32,411 nt of DNA. Origin: Nocardioides lijunqiniae (GTDB lineage: Bacteria > Actinomycetota > Actinomycetes > Propionibacteriales > Nocardioidaceae). The notes beneath the pieces were generated by a model. That model did no database searches, was not told where the DNA came from, and saw only the letters and a program-made list of their open reading frames with translations. The stretch is taken from the NCBI RefSeq assembly GCF_015024225.1, contig NZ_JACJGM010000047.1, positions 1 to 32,411 on the forward strand, read 5' to 3'. Each line of letters begins with the position of its first letter. The first letter of the stretch is position 1. Positions 7,621 through 14,602 of the stretch are shown piece after piece. Both the position numbers and the translations under genes were made by a program.

Positions 7621-8576
7621 GGCATGCACAGTGTGGCACGGGGGAATGCCATCAGACGCATCTTGCCGATGGCGTTGCCGCACGACTCGCAGACGCCGTA
7701 GGTGCCGTCGTCGATGCGCGAGAGCGCGCGGTCGATCTGGGCCAGCTTGTCGCGCTCGTTGTTGAGGACGGTCAGCTCGTGGTCGCGCTCGAAGCTGGTC
7801 GCGCCCATGTCGGCCTGGTCCTGGCCGGCGCCGTCGCCGGCGTTGCGCAGCAGGACGGAGAGCTCCGCCTCCTGCGCGGTCACGATCTCGGTGCTGTGGG
7901 TGCGCTGGACGTGCAATTCGTCGAGCACCTCCTTCAGCTCGGCCTTGGTCCAGGCGTCCTCGTCCTCCTTGACGACCAGGGCGCTGACGGACGTCTTCTT
8001 CGCGGCGGCCTTGGTGGCCGGTGCGGTCCTCTTCGCGGGAGCCCTCGTCACGGGTGCCTTCGTCGGTGCAGCCGCCGCGGCGGGGGTGGTCTTCTTCGCG
8101 GGGGTGGTCTTCTTCGCGGGCGCTGCCTTCTTCGCGGGCGCTGCCTTCTTCGCCGGGGCCGCCTTCTTCGCCGGGGCCGCCTTCTTCGCCGGGGCCGCCT
8201 TCTTCGCCGGGGCCGCCTTCTTCGCCGGGGCCGCCTTCTTCGTCGGGGCCGCCTTCTTCGCGGGTGCCGCTGCCTTCTTCGCGGGCGCTGCCTTCTTGGC
8301 CGGCGCCGCCTTCTTCGCGGGCGCCGCCTTCTTCGCGGGCGCCGCCTTCTTCGCGGGCGCCGCCTTCTTCGCGGGCGCCGCCTTCTTCGCGGGCGCCGCC
8401 TTCTTCGCGGGCGCCGCCTTCTTCGCGGGCGCCGCCTTCTTCGCCGGCGCCGCCTTCTTCGCCGGCGCCGCCTTGTCGGGAGCGGCGGAGGCGGCCTTGG
8501 CGGGTCGTCGCGAGATGACCTTGCGTGCTGCCGAGGCGGCCTGTCCGGCCAGCGACTTCCTGGTGCTGCGAGCCAT
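7593..8576 (-). CDS. DksA/TraR-family zinc-finger protein with long AAPAKK-repeat N-terminal tail
   Basis: A 327-residue protein. After about 35 residues come some 21 tandem AAPAKK-type hexapeptides, then a short Pro/Thr/Lys linker. The C-terminal 120 residues are DksA-like: a helical pair with an acidic tip (GAGQDQADMG), then YGVCESCGNAIG and LCMPCKQ, a C-x2-C-x17-C-x2-C zinc finger. DksA-family proteins insert a coiled coil into the RNA polymerase secondary channel. The lysine-rich tail resembles those of actinobacterial HU and eukaryotic H1 and should bind DNA or RNA (inference). The ATG at 8576 is preceded by AGGAGG at ideal spacing. It is the first gene of the group leading to lspA. Confidence 0.9.
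   Translation of the reverse strand: MARSTRKSLAGQAASAARKVISRRPAKAASAAPDKAAPAKKAAPAKKAAPAKKAAPAKKAAPAKKAAPAKKAAPAKKAAPAKKAAPAKKAAPAKKAAPAKKAAAPAKKAAPTKKAAPAKKAAPAKKAAPAKKAAPAKKAAPAKKAAPAKKAAPAKKTTPAKKTTPAAAAAPTKAPVTRAPAKRTAPATKAAAKKTSVSALVVKEDEDAWTKAELKEVLDELHVQRTHSTEIVTAQEAELSVLLRNAGDGAGQDQADMGATSFERDHELTVLNNERDKLAQIDRALSRIDDGTYGVCESCGNAIGKMRLMAFPRATLCMPCKQREERR
8083..8471 (-). repeat. 18-bp coding tandem repeat (about 21 units) in the DksA-like gene
   Basis: In-frame tandem array encoding AAPAKK. Three unit spellings are clustered. Near the start of the array there are two units with GCCGGCGCC (about 8440-8471). Next comes a long run with GCGGGCGCC (about 8300-8440). Last is a run with GCCGGGGCC (about 8145-8260), followed by two TTPAKK units. 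Irregular units between the runs include one with an extra Ala and one APTKK. The clustering points to local expansion by slippage or unequal exchange. Confidence 0.93.
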
Positions 8577-8630
8577 GGATGCCGCCTCCTGTGAAAGGGG
8601 TCGCCGTGACGAGAGCCACGGGCTGCACGG

Positions 8631-8660
8631 AGGGTAGCCGGTCGCGCGGAGGGGGCTCAA
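8631..8660 (-). promoter_or_regulatory. Candidate promoter of the DksA-like gene
   Basis: TTGAGC (8660-8655) and TACCCT (8636-8631) are separated by 18 bp, a reasonable sigma-70-type arrangement, about 55 bp upstream of the ATG at 8576 and just downstream of the divIVA hairpin. This is a visual match only. Confidence 0.4.
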
Positions 8661-8681
8661 ACCGCCGCACCGTAAATGCGA

Positions 8682-8713
8682 CAGACGGTCGGACCCGAGG
8701 GTCCGACCGTCTG
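8682..8713 (-). terminator. Perfect 15-bp hairpin after divIVA
   Basis: CAGACGGTCGGACCC and its exact complement are separated by two bases (the real loop would be CGAG or larger), 20 bp past the divIVA stop. A weak T-rich stretch (ATTTAC) follows on the minus strand. It is well placed to end dcw transcription before the DksA-like gene's promoter. Confidence 0.7.
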
Positions 8714-8732
8714 GCGACGTGCTAGGAGAGCG

Positions 8733-9491
8733 TCAGCTCTCGTCCTCGCCCAGGATCGAGCGCAGGCGCTTGGGCGCGTGGGTCTGGTCGCCCGTGGGGG
8801 CGGCCGTCTCCGCGGAGCCCTGCAGCGCCTCGAGCTGCTGGGTGAAGTAGCTCTTGAGACGCGAGCGGTACTCGCGCTCGAAGGAGCGGAGGTTCTCGAC
8901 GTCGAGGCTGAGCTTGTCGCGCTCCTTCTCGAGGTCGCCGAAGAGCTGCGCACGGCGCTCGGCGGTCTCGGCGTCGAGCATCTGCGAGCGGGTGCGGGCG
9001 TCGGACTCGAGGCGGTCGGCCTTGCTCTTCGACTCGTGCTCGAGGCGCTCGGCCTTGGTGCGGGCCTCGCCGATGATCTTGTCGGCCTGGTTCTTGGCGT
9101 CCTCGACGAGCTCGTCGGCGTTGCGCGTGGCGATCTCGAGCAGGCGGGCCGCGGCGTTGGAGGCCTGCGGGACCGTCTCGACGCGGAAGGTCTCCGGCGC
9201 GGGGGCCGCGGCGGCGACCGGGGCGGGCGCCTCGCGGACCGGCTCGGGCTCGGGCTCCGGCTCGGGAGCCCGCTCCACCACGACCGGCTGCTGGGCCGTC
9301 TCGGCGGGCGACGAGGCACCGCTCTGGGCCGACGCGAGCTTGGCGCGCAGGTCGTCGTTCTCCTTGGTGAGACGAGCGAGCTCGGCCTCGACCTCGTCGA
9401 GGAACTGGTCGACCTCGCCCATGTCGTAGCCCTCACGGAGCCGGACAGGCGTGAATCGCTTGTTGCTCACGTCCTCAGGCGTCAGCGGCAT
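8733..9491 (-). CDS. divIVA: DivIVA/Wag31 polar growth scaffold
   Basis: A 252-residue coiled-coil protein that recognises negatively curved membrane at poles and septa and recruits the cell-wall elongation machinery in actinobacteria. The DivIVA N-terminal domain is clear (MPLTPEDVSNKRF to about residue 55, including the GYDMGEVDQFLDEV element). It is followed by a disordered Pro/Glu linker with an EP repeat (about 75-110) and a long Lys/Glu/Arg-rich coiled coil (about 120-225). Length matches mycobacterial Wag31. The ATG at 9491 follows GGGTGAGG closely, and upstream in-frame codons lack family support. It is the last gene of the dcw group. Confidence 0.95.
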   Translation of the reverse strand: MPLTPEDVSNKRFTPVRLREGYDMGEVDQFLDEVEAELARLTKENDDLRAKLASAQSGASSPAETAQQPVVVERAPEPEPEPEPVREAPAPVAAAAPAPETFRVETVPQASNAAARLLEIATRNADELVEDAKNQADKIIGEARTKAERLEHESKSKADRLESDARTRSQMLDAETAERRAQLFGDLEKERDKLSLDVENLRSFEREYRSRLKSYFTQQLEALQGSAETAAPTGDQTHAPKRLRSILGEDES

Positions 9492-9538
9492 GACCTCACC
9501 CAATTCTTGATCGGTTCGAGCAGTATGTGTCCACCGAA

Positions 9539-9544
9539 ACCATA
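9539..9544 (-). promoter_or_regulatory. Possible -10 element for divIVA
   Basis: TATGGT on the minus strand lies 48 bp upstream of the divIVA ATG, within the 102-bp yggT-divIVA gap. Only a weak -35 partner (GTCACA, 18 bp away) is visible, so this is tentative. The gap itself suggests that divIVA has its own promoter. Confidence 0.3.
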
Positions 9545-9593
9545 GCGCCTGCGTGGGGCGGGTGTGACCTGGTGGGGTCAACCGCCGCCGGCG

Positions 9594-9890
9594 CTACCGG
9601 TTCAGGAACACGATGGCGTTGATGTACCTCAGAAGGTATGCGCAGATCATCACGATGATGAAACTGAGGTCGAGTGCGAAGTTCCCGATGCGCAGCGGCG
9701 GGATGACCCGGCGCAGCGCCTTGATGGGCGGGTCCGTGACGGAGTAGACGACCTCCAGCACGACCAGGATGGGCCCCCGGGGGCTCCAGGAGCGCGCGAA
9801 GACCTGCACCCAGTCCACGACGAAGCGGACCCAGAGCATGCCGATGAAGATCCAGAGGACGACATCGATGACCGTCCCTACGATGACCAA
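9594..9890 (-). CDS. yggT: YggT-family membrane protein (YlmG)
   Basis: A 98-residue protein with two hydrophobic stretches (about 5-27 and 72-94) flanking a loop with DPPIKALRRVIPP, the conserved YggT signature containing the D-P-x(3)-L-R-R-x-I/L-P element. Family members sit next to sepF across actinobacteria, firmicutes and cyanobacteria and are linked to division-site or membrane organisation; the molecular function is not settled. The likely start is a TTG at 9890, with AGG of the overlapping TAGG eight bases upstream. No ATG or GTG near the first helix offers an alternative. It follows sepF by 9 bp. Confidence 0.9.
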   Translation of the reverse strand: MVIVGTVIDVVLWIFIGMLWVRFVVDWVQVFARSWSPRGPILVVLEVVYSVTDPPIKALRRVIPPLRIGNFALDLSFIIVMICAYLLRYINAIVFLNR

Positions 9891-9899
9891 GAGTTTGAC

Positions 9900-10400
9900 C
9901 TAGCTCTGGTTGAAGAATCCACCCTCGGCGATCCGCTGCTTGTCCTCGGCGGCGACCGTGACGTTGGGCGGGGAGAGCAGGAACACCTTGCTGGTGACGC
10001 GCTCGATGGTGCCACGCGTGGCAAACACGAGCCCGGCGGCGAAGTCGACGAGACGCTTGGCGTCGGCGTCGTCCATCTCGGAGAGGTTCATGATGACCGG
10101 CACGCCCTCGCGGAAGTTCTCCCCCACCGTGCGCGCCTCGTTGTAGGTGCGCGGGTGCAGGGTGGTGATCCGCGACAGCTCGGCCACCACGCCGGAGGGG
10201 CCGGGAGCCGGGGCCTGGCGGCGGCGCTCGGCGAGGTCGGAGACCGGGGCCGGACGGGTCTCGCGCACCCGCGGCTGACGCGCGGCCGCGACCGGCGCCG
10301 TCTGCTGGGTGTCGTAGTCGTCGCCGTCGTAGTCGTCGTAACGACCGGTGTCCTCGAGCAGGCCGAGGTACTCACCGATCCTGCGCATCGCACCGCTCAT
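9900..10400 (-). CDS. sepF: Cell division protein SepF
   Basis: FtsZ-binding membrane anchor of 166 residues. The first residues (MRRIGEYLGLLED) form the amphipathic membrane-targeting helix. An acidic Asp/Tyr-rich and then Pro/Arg-rich linker covers about 18-70, and the folded SepF core runs from about 78 to 160 with REGVPVIMNLSEM and ERVTSKVFLLSPPNVTV. Actinobacteria lack FtsA and ZipA, and SepF takes the role of tethering the Z-ring to the membrane. The ATG at 10400 has AAAGG eight bases upstream; the in-frame ATG at 10388 (MRRIGEY) is an alternative. The 58-bp gap after yggS holds no obvious promoter. Confidence 0.95.
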   Translation of the reverse strand: MSGAMRRIGEYLGLLEDTGRYDDYDGDDYDTQQTAPVAAARQPRVRETRPAPVSDLAERRRQAPAPGPSGVVAELSRITTLHPRTYNEARTVGENFREGVPVIMNLSEMDDADAKRLVDFAAGLVFATRGTIERVTSKVFLLSPPNVTVAAEDKQRIAEGGFFNQS

Positions 10401-10458
10401 GGCTGAAGCCTTTCGAAACTCGGTCGCCCCGTCGGGACGGCCTTCTCTGATGTGGACA

Positions 10459-11157
10459 CTACTTGAACTCCGGTCTCGTTCCGAGGACCGCGGAGCCGAC
10501 GCGCACGTGTGTCGCACCGGCCGCGATCGCCTGCTCCAGGTCGCCGCTCATGCCCGCCGAGAGCCACGTTGCCCCCGGGTGGCGGGCCAGCAGCTCGCGG
10601 TGGGTCTCGGCCAGCTGCGCGAACGCCGCGGCGGGGTCGCCGCCGAGGGGCGCCACCGCCATCAGCCCCCGCAGGGACAGGCGATCCGTGGCCTCGACGG
10701 CGTCGGCGAGGTCGTGGAGCGCGTCCGCCTCGGCGCCCGAGCGGTGCTCGGCCCCGGGCGGGTCCAGGCTGACCTGCAGCAGCACGTCGACGTCGCGGTC
10801 GCTCTCCCCCGCCCCCCGGCCCAGGCCGGCGACGAGCTTGGTGCGGTCAACGGACTCGACGACGTCGGCGTAGCGCGCGACGGCCACCGCCTTGTTGCTC
10901 TGCAGCCCGCCGATGAAGTGCCAGCGCAGCCCCAGGTCGGCGCACTCCGCCGCCTTGGCCTCGGCCTCCTGGTGGCGATTCTCGCCGACGTCGGTCACGC
11001 CCAGCTCGGCCAGGAGGCGCACGTCGGAGGCCGGGAAGAACTTCGTGACCACCGTCAGGCGGACCTCGGCGGCGTCACGAACGGCGTCGGCGCAGGCCGC
11101 GTCGATCCGCGCTCGTACGGCGCCCAGGTTGGCGGCCAGCTCGTCGCGGCGGCTCAT
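10459..11157 (-). CDS. yggS: YggS-family pyridoxal phosphate homeostasis protein
   Basis: A 232-residue TIM-barrel, PLP-binding protein (YggS/PROSC/YlmE family) that buffers pyridoxal 5'-phosphate and affects amino-acid and keto-acid balance; it has no established catalytic activity. The PLP lysine is K39 in LTVVTKFFP. The GENRHQEAEAK and WHFIGGLQSNK motifs are present (the family's usual GENYVQE and WHFIGxLQxNK forms), as is the C-terminal GDLEQAIAAGATHVRVGSAVLG phosphate-binding region. The ATG at 11157 overlaps the pgeF stop as ATGA. Its position between pgeF and sepF is the standard order in actinobacteria and firmicutes. Confidence 0.94.
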   Translation of the reverse strand: MSRRDELAANLGAVRARIDAACADAVRDAAEVRLTVVTKFFPASDVRLLAELGVTDVGENRHQEAEAKAAECADLGLRWHFIGGLQSNKAVAVARYADVVESVDRTKLVAGLGRGAGESDRDVDVLLQVSLDPPGAEHRSGAEADALHDLADAVEATDRLSLRGLMAVAPLGGDPAAAFAQLAETHRELLARHPGATWLSAGMSGDLEQAIAAGATHVRVGSAVLGTRPEFK

Positions 11158-11843
11158 GACGCCCACACCAGGCCGGCGAGCCGACCCGCCCGGGCGCCGT
11201 CGCGCCGGTGGGAGTGCAGGCGGGGGTCCTCGCGCGTGCAGGCGTCGACTGCGACGACCTCGACGTCGCCGGCCGCCTCGAGCTGCGACCGCACCCCGGC
11301 GCCCAGGTCGAGGGAGGGGGTGCCCCACGTGGTGGTGGCGAAGGTCGCGGGCACCGCGGAGGCCACCCGGGCACGCAGGTCCTCGGGCACCTCGTAGCAG
11401 CCCCCGCACACGTGCGGGCCGATCCAGGCGACCAGCCGTCCGGCCCCCCGGGCGCGCATGCGCTCGACGGTCGCCGTCACGATGTCGTGCTCGACTCCGG
11501 CGCGACCCGCGTGCACCGCGCCGACGAGCCCGGAGTCCGGGTCGGCGAGGACGACGGGAACGCAGTCGGCGACGCGGATCATCAGCCCCAGGCCGCGGGT
11601 CGAGGTCACCAGCGCATCACCTTCGGGCACGTCGGCCGGCGGGGCGGCCGCGGGCTCGACGACGTCCAGCACCTGCGCGCCGTGGTGCTGGTCGAGCCGC
11701 GCGAAGCGCACGCCGCACGCCTCCTCGACCGCCGGCAGGCTGGTCGCGAAGCCGGGGCTGCGGCCCTGCAGGTCGACGGTGGAGTCGGTGAAGGCGACGT
11801 CCACGCGGACGTCGCCTTCCCGGGTGTCTCGGTGGAAGAACAC
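11154..11843 (-). CDS. pgeF: PgeF/YfiH-family laccase-domain protein (peptidoglycan editing factor)
   Basis: A 229-residue multicopper-oxidase-4/YfiH fold protein. In E. coli the homologue corrects misincorporation of L-serine in peptidoglycan stems; other homologues act on purine nucleosides. The metal-site residues are visible as QHHG (52-55), ADCVP (C94) and VHAG (H111), followed by GPHVCGGCYEV. The usual HAGWRG reads HAGRAG here. The GTG start at 11843 lies three bases after the ftsZ stop, with AGG of the ftsZ end as a weak ribosome binding site, suggesting coupling to ftsZ. The biochemical role in this organism is inferred from the family and the neighbourhood. Confidence 0.9.
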   Translation of the reverse strand: MFFHRDTREGDVRVDVAFTDSTVDLQGRSPGFATSLPAVEEACGVRFARLDQHHGAQVLDVVEPAAAPPADVPEGDALVTSTRGLGLMIRVADCVPVVLADPDSGLVGAVHAGRAGVEHDIVTATVERMRARGAGRLVAWIGPHVCGGCYEVPEDLRARVASAVPATFATTTWGTPSLDLGAGVRSQLEAAGDVEVVAVDACTREDPRLHSHRRDGARAGRLAGLVWAS

Positions 11844-11846
11844 TGC

Positions 11847-13061
11847 CTACTTCAGGAAGTCCGGGATGTCGAGGTCGTCGTCGTCGTAGTGCACCGGGGC
11901 GGGCGCGACCTTCGGCGTCGTGGCCTCGGCCGGCGTCGTGCGGGCCCCGGCGAGCACGGCCTCGCGCTCGGTCTCCTTGGCCTTCTCGGCGTCGGGCGCG
12001 GACTCGTCCTTGCGGCGGGTGGCCACCGCGGCGGCGGCCGCGCGCGTCTCGGCCTGCGTCTGCTGCGGCTTGGGGTCGCGCCGCAGGACGTTGCCCTCCT
12101 CCTTGCGCTTGGGCGTGCCGCCGTCGAAGCCGGCGGCGATGACCGTCACCCGCACCTCGTCGCCGAGCGCGTCGTCGATCGTGGCGCCGAAGATGATGTT
12201 GGCCTCGGGGTGCACCGCGTCGGCGACCAGCGCCGCGGCGGTGTTGATCTCGAACAGGCCGAGGTCGGAGCCGCCGGCGATCGAGAGCAGCACGCCGTGG
12301 GCCCCGTCGATGGAGGCCTCCAGCAGCGGGCTCGACACGGCCATCTCCGCGGCGGCCACGGCCCGGTCCTCGCCGCGGGCCGAGCCGATGCCCATGAGGG
12401 CCGAGCCGGCGTTGGCCATGACCGACTTGACGTCGGCGAAGTCGAGGTTGATCAGGCCCGGGGTGGTGATCAGGTCGGTGATGCCCGAGACGCCCTGCAG
12501 CAGCACCTGGTCGGCCTGCTTGAAGGCGTCCAGGACCGAGACGTTGCGGTCGCTGATCGAGAGCAGCCGGTCGTTGGGGATCACGATGAGGGTGTCGACC
12601 TCCTCGCGCAGCTGCGCGATGCCCTCGTCGGCCGAGCCGGCGCGACGCCGCCCCTCGAAGGCGAACGGGCGGGTGACGACGCCGATGGTCAGTGCCCCGA
12701 GCGAGCGCGCGATGCGGGCCACGACCGGGGCACCGCCGGTGCCGGTGCCACCGCCCTCGCCGGCGGTCACGAACACCATGTCGGCGCCCTTCATGACCTC
12801 CTCGATCTCGTCGGCGTGGTCCTCGGCGGCGCGCGCGCCCACATCGGGGTTGGCGCCGGCACCGAGGCCGCGGGTGAGCTCGCGGCCGATGTCGAGCTTG
12901 ACGTCCGCGTCGCTCATCAGCAGCGCCTGCGCGTCGGTGTTGATGGCGATGAACTCGACGCCCTTCAGGCCGACCTCGATCATCCGGTTGACGGCGTTGA
13001 CGCCGCCGCCGCCGATGCCGACGACCTTGATGATGGCCAGGTAGTTCTGTGCAGCTGCCAC
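11847..13061 (-). CDS. ftsZ: Cell division GTPase FtsZ
   Basis: Tubulin homologue of 404 residues that forms the Z-ring. The nucleotide-binding motif is GIGGGGVNAV (15-24), the tubulin signature GGGTGTG is at 103-109, and the T7 catalytic loop NLDFADVKSVM is at 205-215. After about residue 315 comes a variable Ala/Lys/Glu-rich linker, and the conserved C-terminal peptide DDLDIPDFLK closes the protein; in actinobacteria this tail binds SepF and FtsW. The GTG start at 13061 has AGAGGTGA seven bases upstream. The 205-bp leader and the codirectional orphan gene before it suggest that ftsZ has its own promoter in addition to any dcw read-through. Confidence 0.98.
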   Translation of the reverse strand: MAAAQNYLAIIKVVGIGGGGVNAVNRMIEVGLKGVEFIAINTDAQALLMSDADVKLDIGRELTRGLGAGANPDVGARAAEDHADEIEEVMKGADMVFVTAGEGGGTGTGGAPVVARIARSLGALTIGVVTRPFAFEGRRRAGSADEGIAQLREEVDTLIVIPNDRLLSISDRNVSVLDAFKQADQVLLQGVSGITDLITTPGLINLDFADVKSVMANAGSALMGIGSARGEDRAVAAAEMAVSSPLLEASIDGAHGVLLSIAGGSDLGLFEINTAAALVADAVHPEANIIFGATIDDALGDEVRVTVIAAGFDGGTPKRKEEGNVLRRDPKPQQTQAETRAAAAAVATRRKDESAPDAEKAKETEREAVLAGARTTPAEATTPKVAPAPVHYDDDDLDIPDFLK

Positions 13062-13135
13062 GGCGGCTTCACCTCTCGGAAGTACGTGCTCGGTATGTCT
13101 GGACGGGTCCGGCTCGGGGAAGTCGGCGGGTCGAG

Positions 13136-13173
13136 AACCCTGACCCTCAGGTTGAGGGTTATAGTTATGTCAA
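13136..13173 (-). promoter_or_regulatory. Palindrome-rich ftsZ leader/promoter element
   Basis: On the minus strand TTGACA (13173-13168) is followed closely by TATAAC (13163-13158) and by a perfect palindrome, ACCCTCA-3-TGAGGGT (13143-13159). AACCCT/AGGGTT arms overlap it at 13136-13160. A further inverted pair, AGGTTGA/TCAACCT (13149-13155 and 13170-13176), spans the TTGACA. The arrangement looks like an operator or leader hairpin just upstream of ftsZ. TTGACA and TATAAC are too close to form one promoter, so the exact start site is not clear. Confidence 0.5.
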
Positions 13174-13266
13174 CCTCGTCGTGATCAGAACACTAGGCAC
13201 CCAGTGACCGAGAAGAGGTCAGACACGCCGCCGAGACCTGCGTTTCGTTCCCCGAGCCGGATCCGA

Positions 13267-13827
13267 CTACCGAGTCTCGTCGACCCGCTGACTCCAGACA
13301 GGGATGCAGCGCACGAGGGAGCCCTTCACGCCGTCGCACCAGTCGACGATGAACCGTCCTTCGCCGTAGGGGAGGTACTGGGTGTTCAGCTCCTCTGCAA
13401 CGTTCTTGTTGGCGCCCTTGCATGCGGTGTACACCCGGTTCGGCTCCGAGCGCACGGTTCCCTCGTACCTGATCCGCAGGCTCGTGCAGCCACTGTTAGG
13501 GCGGGAGTCCAGGTAGATGTTCACGATTCCCCGCCCCCTGTCGCCGTAGGTCCAGCCCACGAGGCCTTCGAGGGTGCCCGTGCCTCGGCTCTTCTCGACG
13601 ACGCAGTTGCGATGAGTCAAGCCGCTGTGCTCCACGACCCGGCACGTCACCGCCGAATCGGCTGTGGGTGCACTGAGGACCAAGAGGGTGCTGGCGAGGA
13701 TGGCTGAGGCAAGTAGTCCGAGAAGTCTTCTCAGGGGTGATTCCTTCGTTGAGGCTCGAGACCCGAGACGCGCCGGGCGCGGTCGGTGGGACGCACCCTC
13801 AACGACACTGCCGCGAGAAGGTGACAC
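13267..13827 (-). CDS. Orphan, probably secreted cysteine-rich protein
   Basis: Not recognised. The reading frame gives 186 residues from a GTG at 13827, the first conventional start after an in-frame stop. The Leu/Ala-rich stretch RRLLGLLASAILASTLLVLSA (33-53) followed by PTADSA reads as a signal peptide, but from the GTG it would have an unusually long 32-residue leader. A CTG at 13734 with AAGGA seven bases upstream would give 155 residues starting directly with the signal peptide, and may be the true start. The mature part has six cysteines, possibly three disulfides, and no known motif. Its base composition is visibly less GC-rich than the neighbouring genes and its codons include CTT, TCA, AGA and CTA, suggesting acquisition. 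It interrupts the ftsQ-ftsZ junction. Confidence 0.65.
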   Translation of the reverse strand: MSPSRGSVVEGASHRPRPARLGSRASTKESPLRRLLGLLASAILASTLLVLSAPTADSAVTCRVVEHSGLTHRNCVVEKSRGTGTLEGLVGWTYGDRGRGIVNIYLDSRPNSGCTSLRIRYEGTVRSEPNRVYTACKGANKNVAEELNTQYLPYGEGRFIVDWCDGVKGSLVRCIPVWSQRVDETR

Positions 13828-13840
13828 TGGTCATACGCCG

Positions 13841-14602
13841 TTAGTTGAGCGTCGGGTTGCCCGGGACGGAGACGTCGTAGTAGGTCGTCGCCTCCTGCAG
13901 CACCAGCTTGTCCAGGACCCGCGCCTTCTCCTCCGACTGCGACGAGCTCCCCCAGCGGACCTCGATGCCGCTGCGCAGCTGCAGGGTGATGGCGTCGACG
14001 CTCGCCACCGTCACGTGGTCCACGCGCGTGGCGAGCTGCTCCGGCAGGGCCGCGACGACGCGGGCCGCCTCGCGCAGGGCCTCGCCGCTCGTGGTGGCCG
14101 TGGTCTGCACGCGGGGCAGCCCCTTCGGCACCTTCGTGAACGTCCCGAAGACGACGCCGTCCTCGTCGAGCGCGCGCACCTTGCCGGCGACCTCGACCAC
14201 GGCCACGGGGGTGCGCTCCTCGACCGTGATCAGGACCTCGTGCGGCCACTGACGCGACACCTCCACCGAGCGCACGACCGCGAGGCCCTCCACGCGCTGG
14301 CGCACCAGGTCGAGGTCGACGCGCGCGAGAGGCTCGCCCAGCGGCACCCGCGCCGCGTCGCGCACGTCGTCGTCGCTGAGCGTGGTGGCGCCGGCCACCT
14401 CGACGCCGTCGACGGCCAGGGCGTCGGAGAAGTAGACCGTGACCAGGCCGCCGACCACGAGCACGAGCAGCAGCAGGGCGGAGACGACGTACTTCCACGC
14501 CAGCCAGCGGCGTCGCCACTGGCGACGGGCGAACCGTCGGCGGGTCTGGAGCGCGGAGCGCTCCTCGTCGGAGGTGGAGCCGCGGCGTCGCGACCTAGCC
14601 AT
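13841..14602 (-). CDS. ftsQ: Cell division protein FtsQ
   Basis: A 253-residue bitopic division protein. A basic cytoplasmic N-terminus (RSRRRG, RRRFARRQWRRRW) precedes one transmembrane helix at about 38-58. A POTRA domain follows (VDGVEVAGATTLSDDDVRD to VLITVEERTPVAVV, about 64-133), and then the beta domain with ALDEDGVVFG. FtsQ links early cytoplasmic division proteins to the septal synthase with FtsL/FtsB-type partners. The ATG at 14602 overlaps the end of murC by 8 bases. The orphan secreted gene begins 13 bp after its stop, where ftsZ would normally be expected. Confidence 0.93.
   Translation of the reverse strand: MARSRRRGSTSDEERSALQTRRRFARRQWRRRWLAWKYVVSALLLLVLVVGGLVTVYFSDALAVDGVEVAGATTLSDDDVRDAARVPLGEPLARVDLDLVRQRVEGLAVVRSVEVSRQWPHEVLITVEERTPVAVVEVAGKVRALDEDGVVFGTFTKVPKGLPRVQTTATTSGEALREAARVVAALPEQLATRVDHVTVASVDAITLQLRSGIEVRWGSSSQSEEKARVLDKLVLQEATTYYDVSVPGNPTLN

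Noticed and set aside
8083..8471. Repeat array as a CRISPR or non-coding satellite
   Set aside because: The units are 18 bp, contiguous, without spacers and in frame within a protein with a good start and a zinc finger.
9594..9865. Alternative minus-strand frame of 71 codons within yggT
   Set aside because: It is Ser/Arg-rich and out of frame with the recognisable YggT protein.
13158..13173. TTGACA plus TATAAC upstream of ftsZ as a single promoter
   Set aside because: The two hexamers are only 4 bp apart, so they cannot be the -35 and -10 of the same promoter; they are kept only as parts of a regulatory region.
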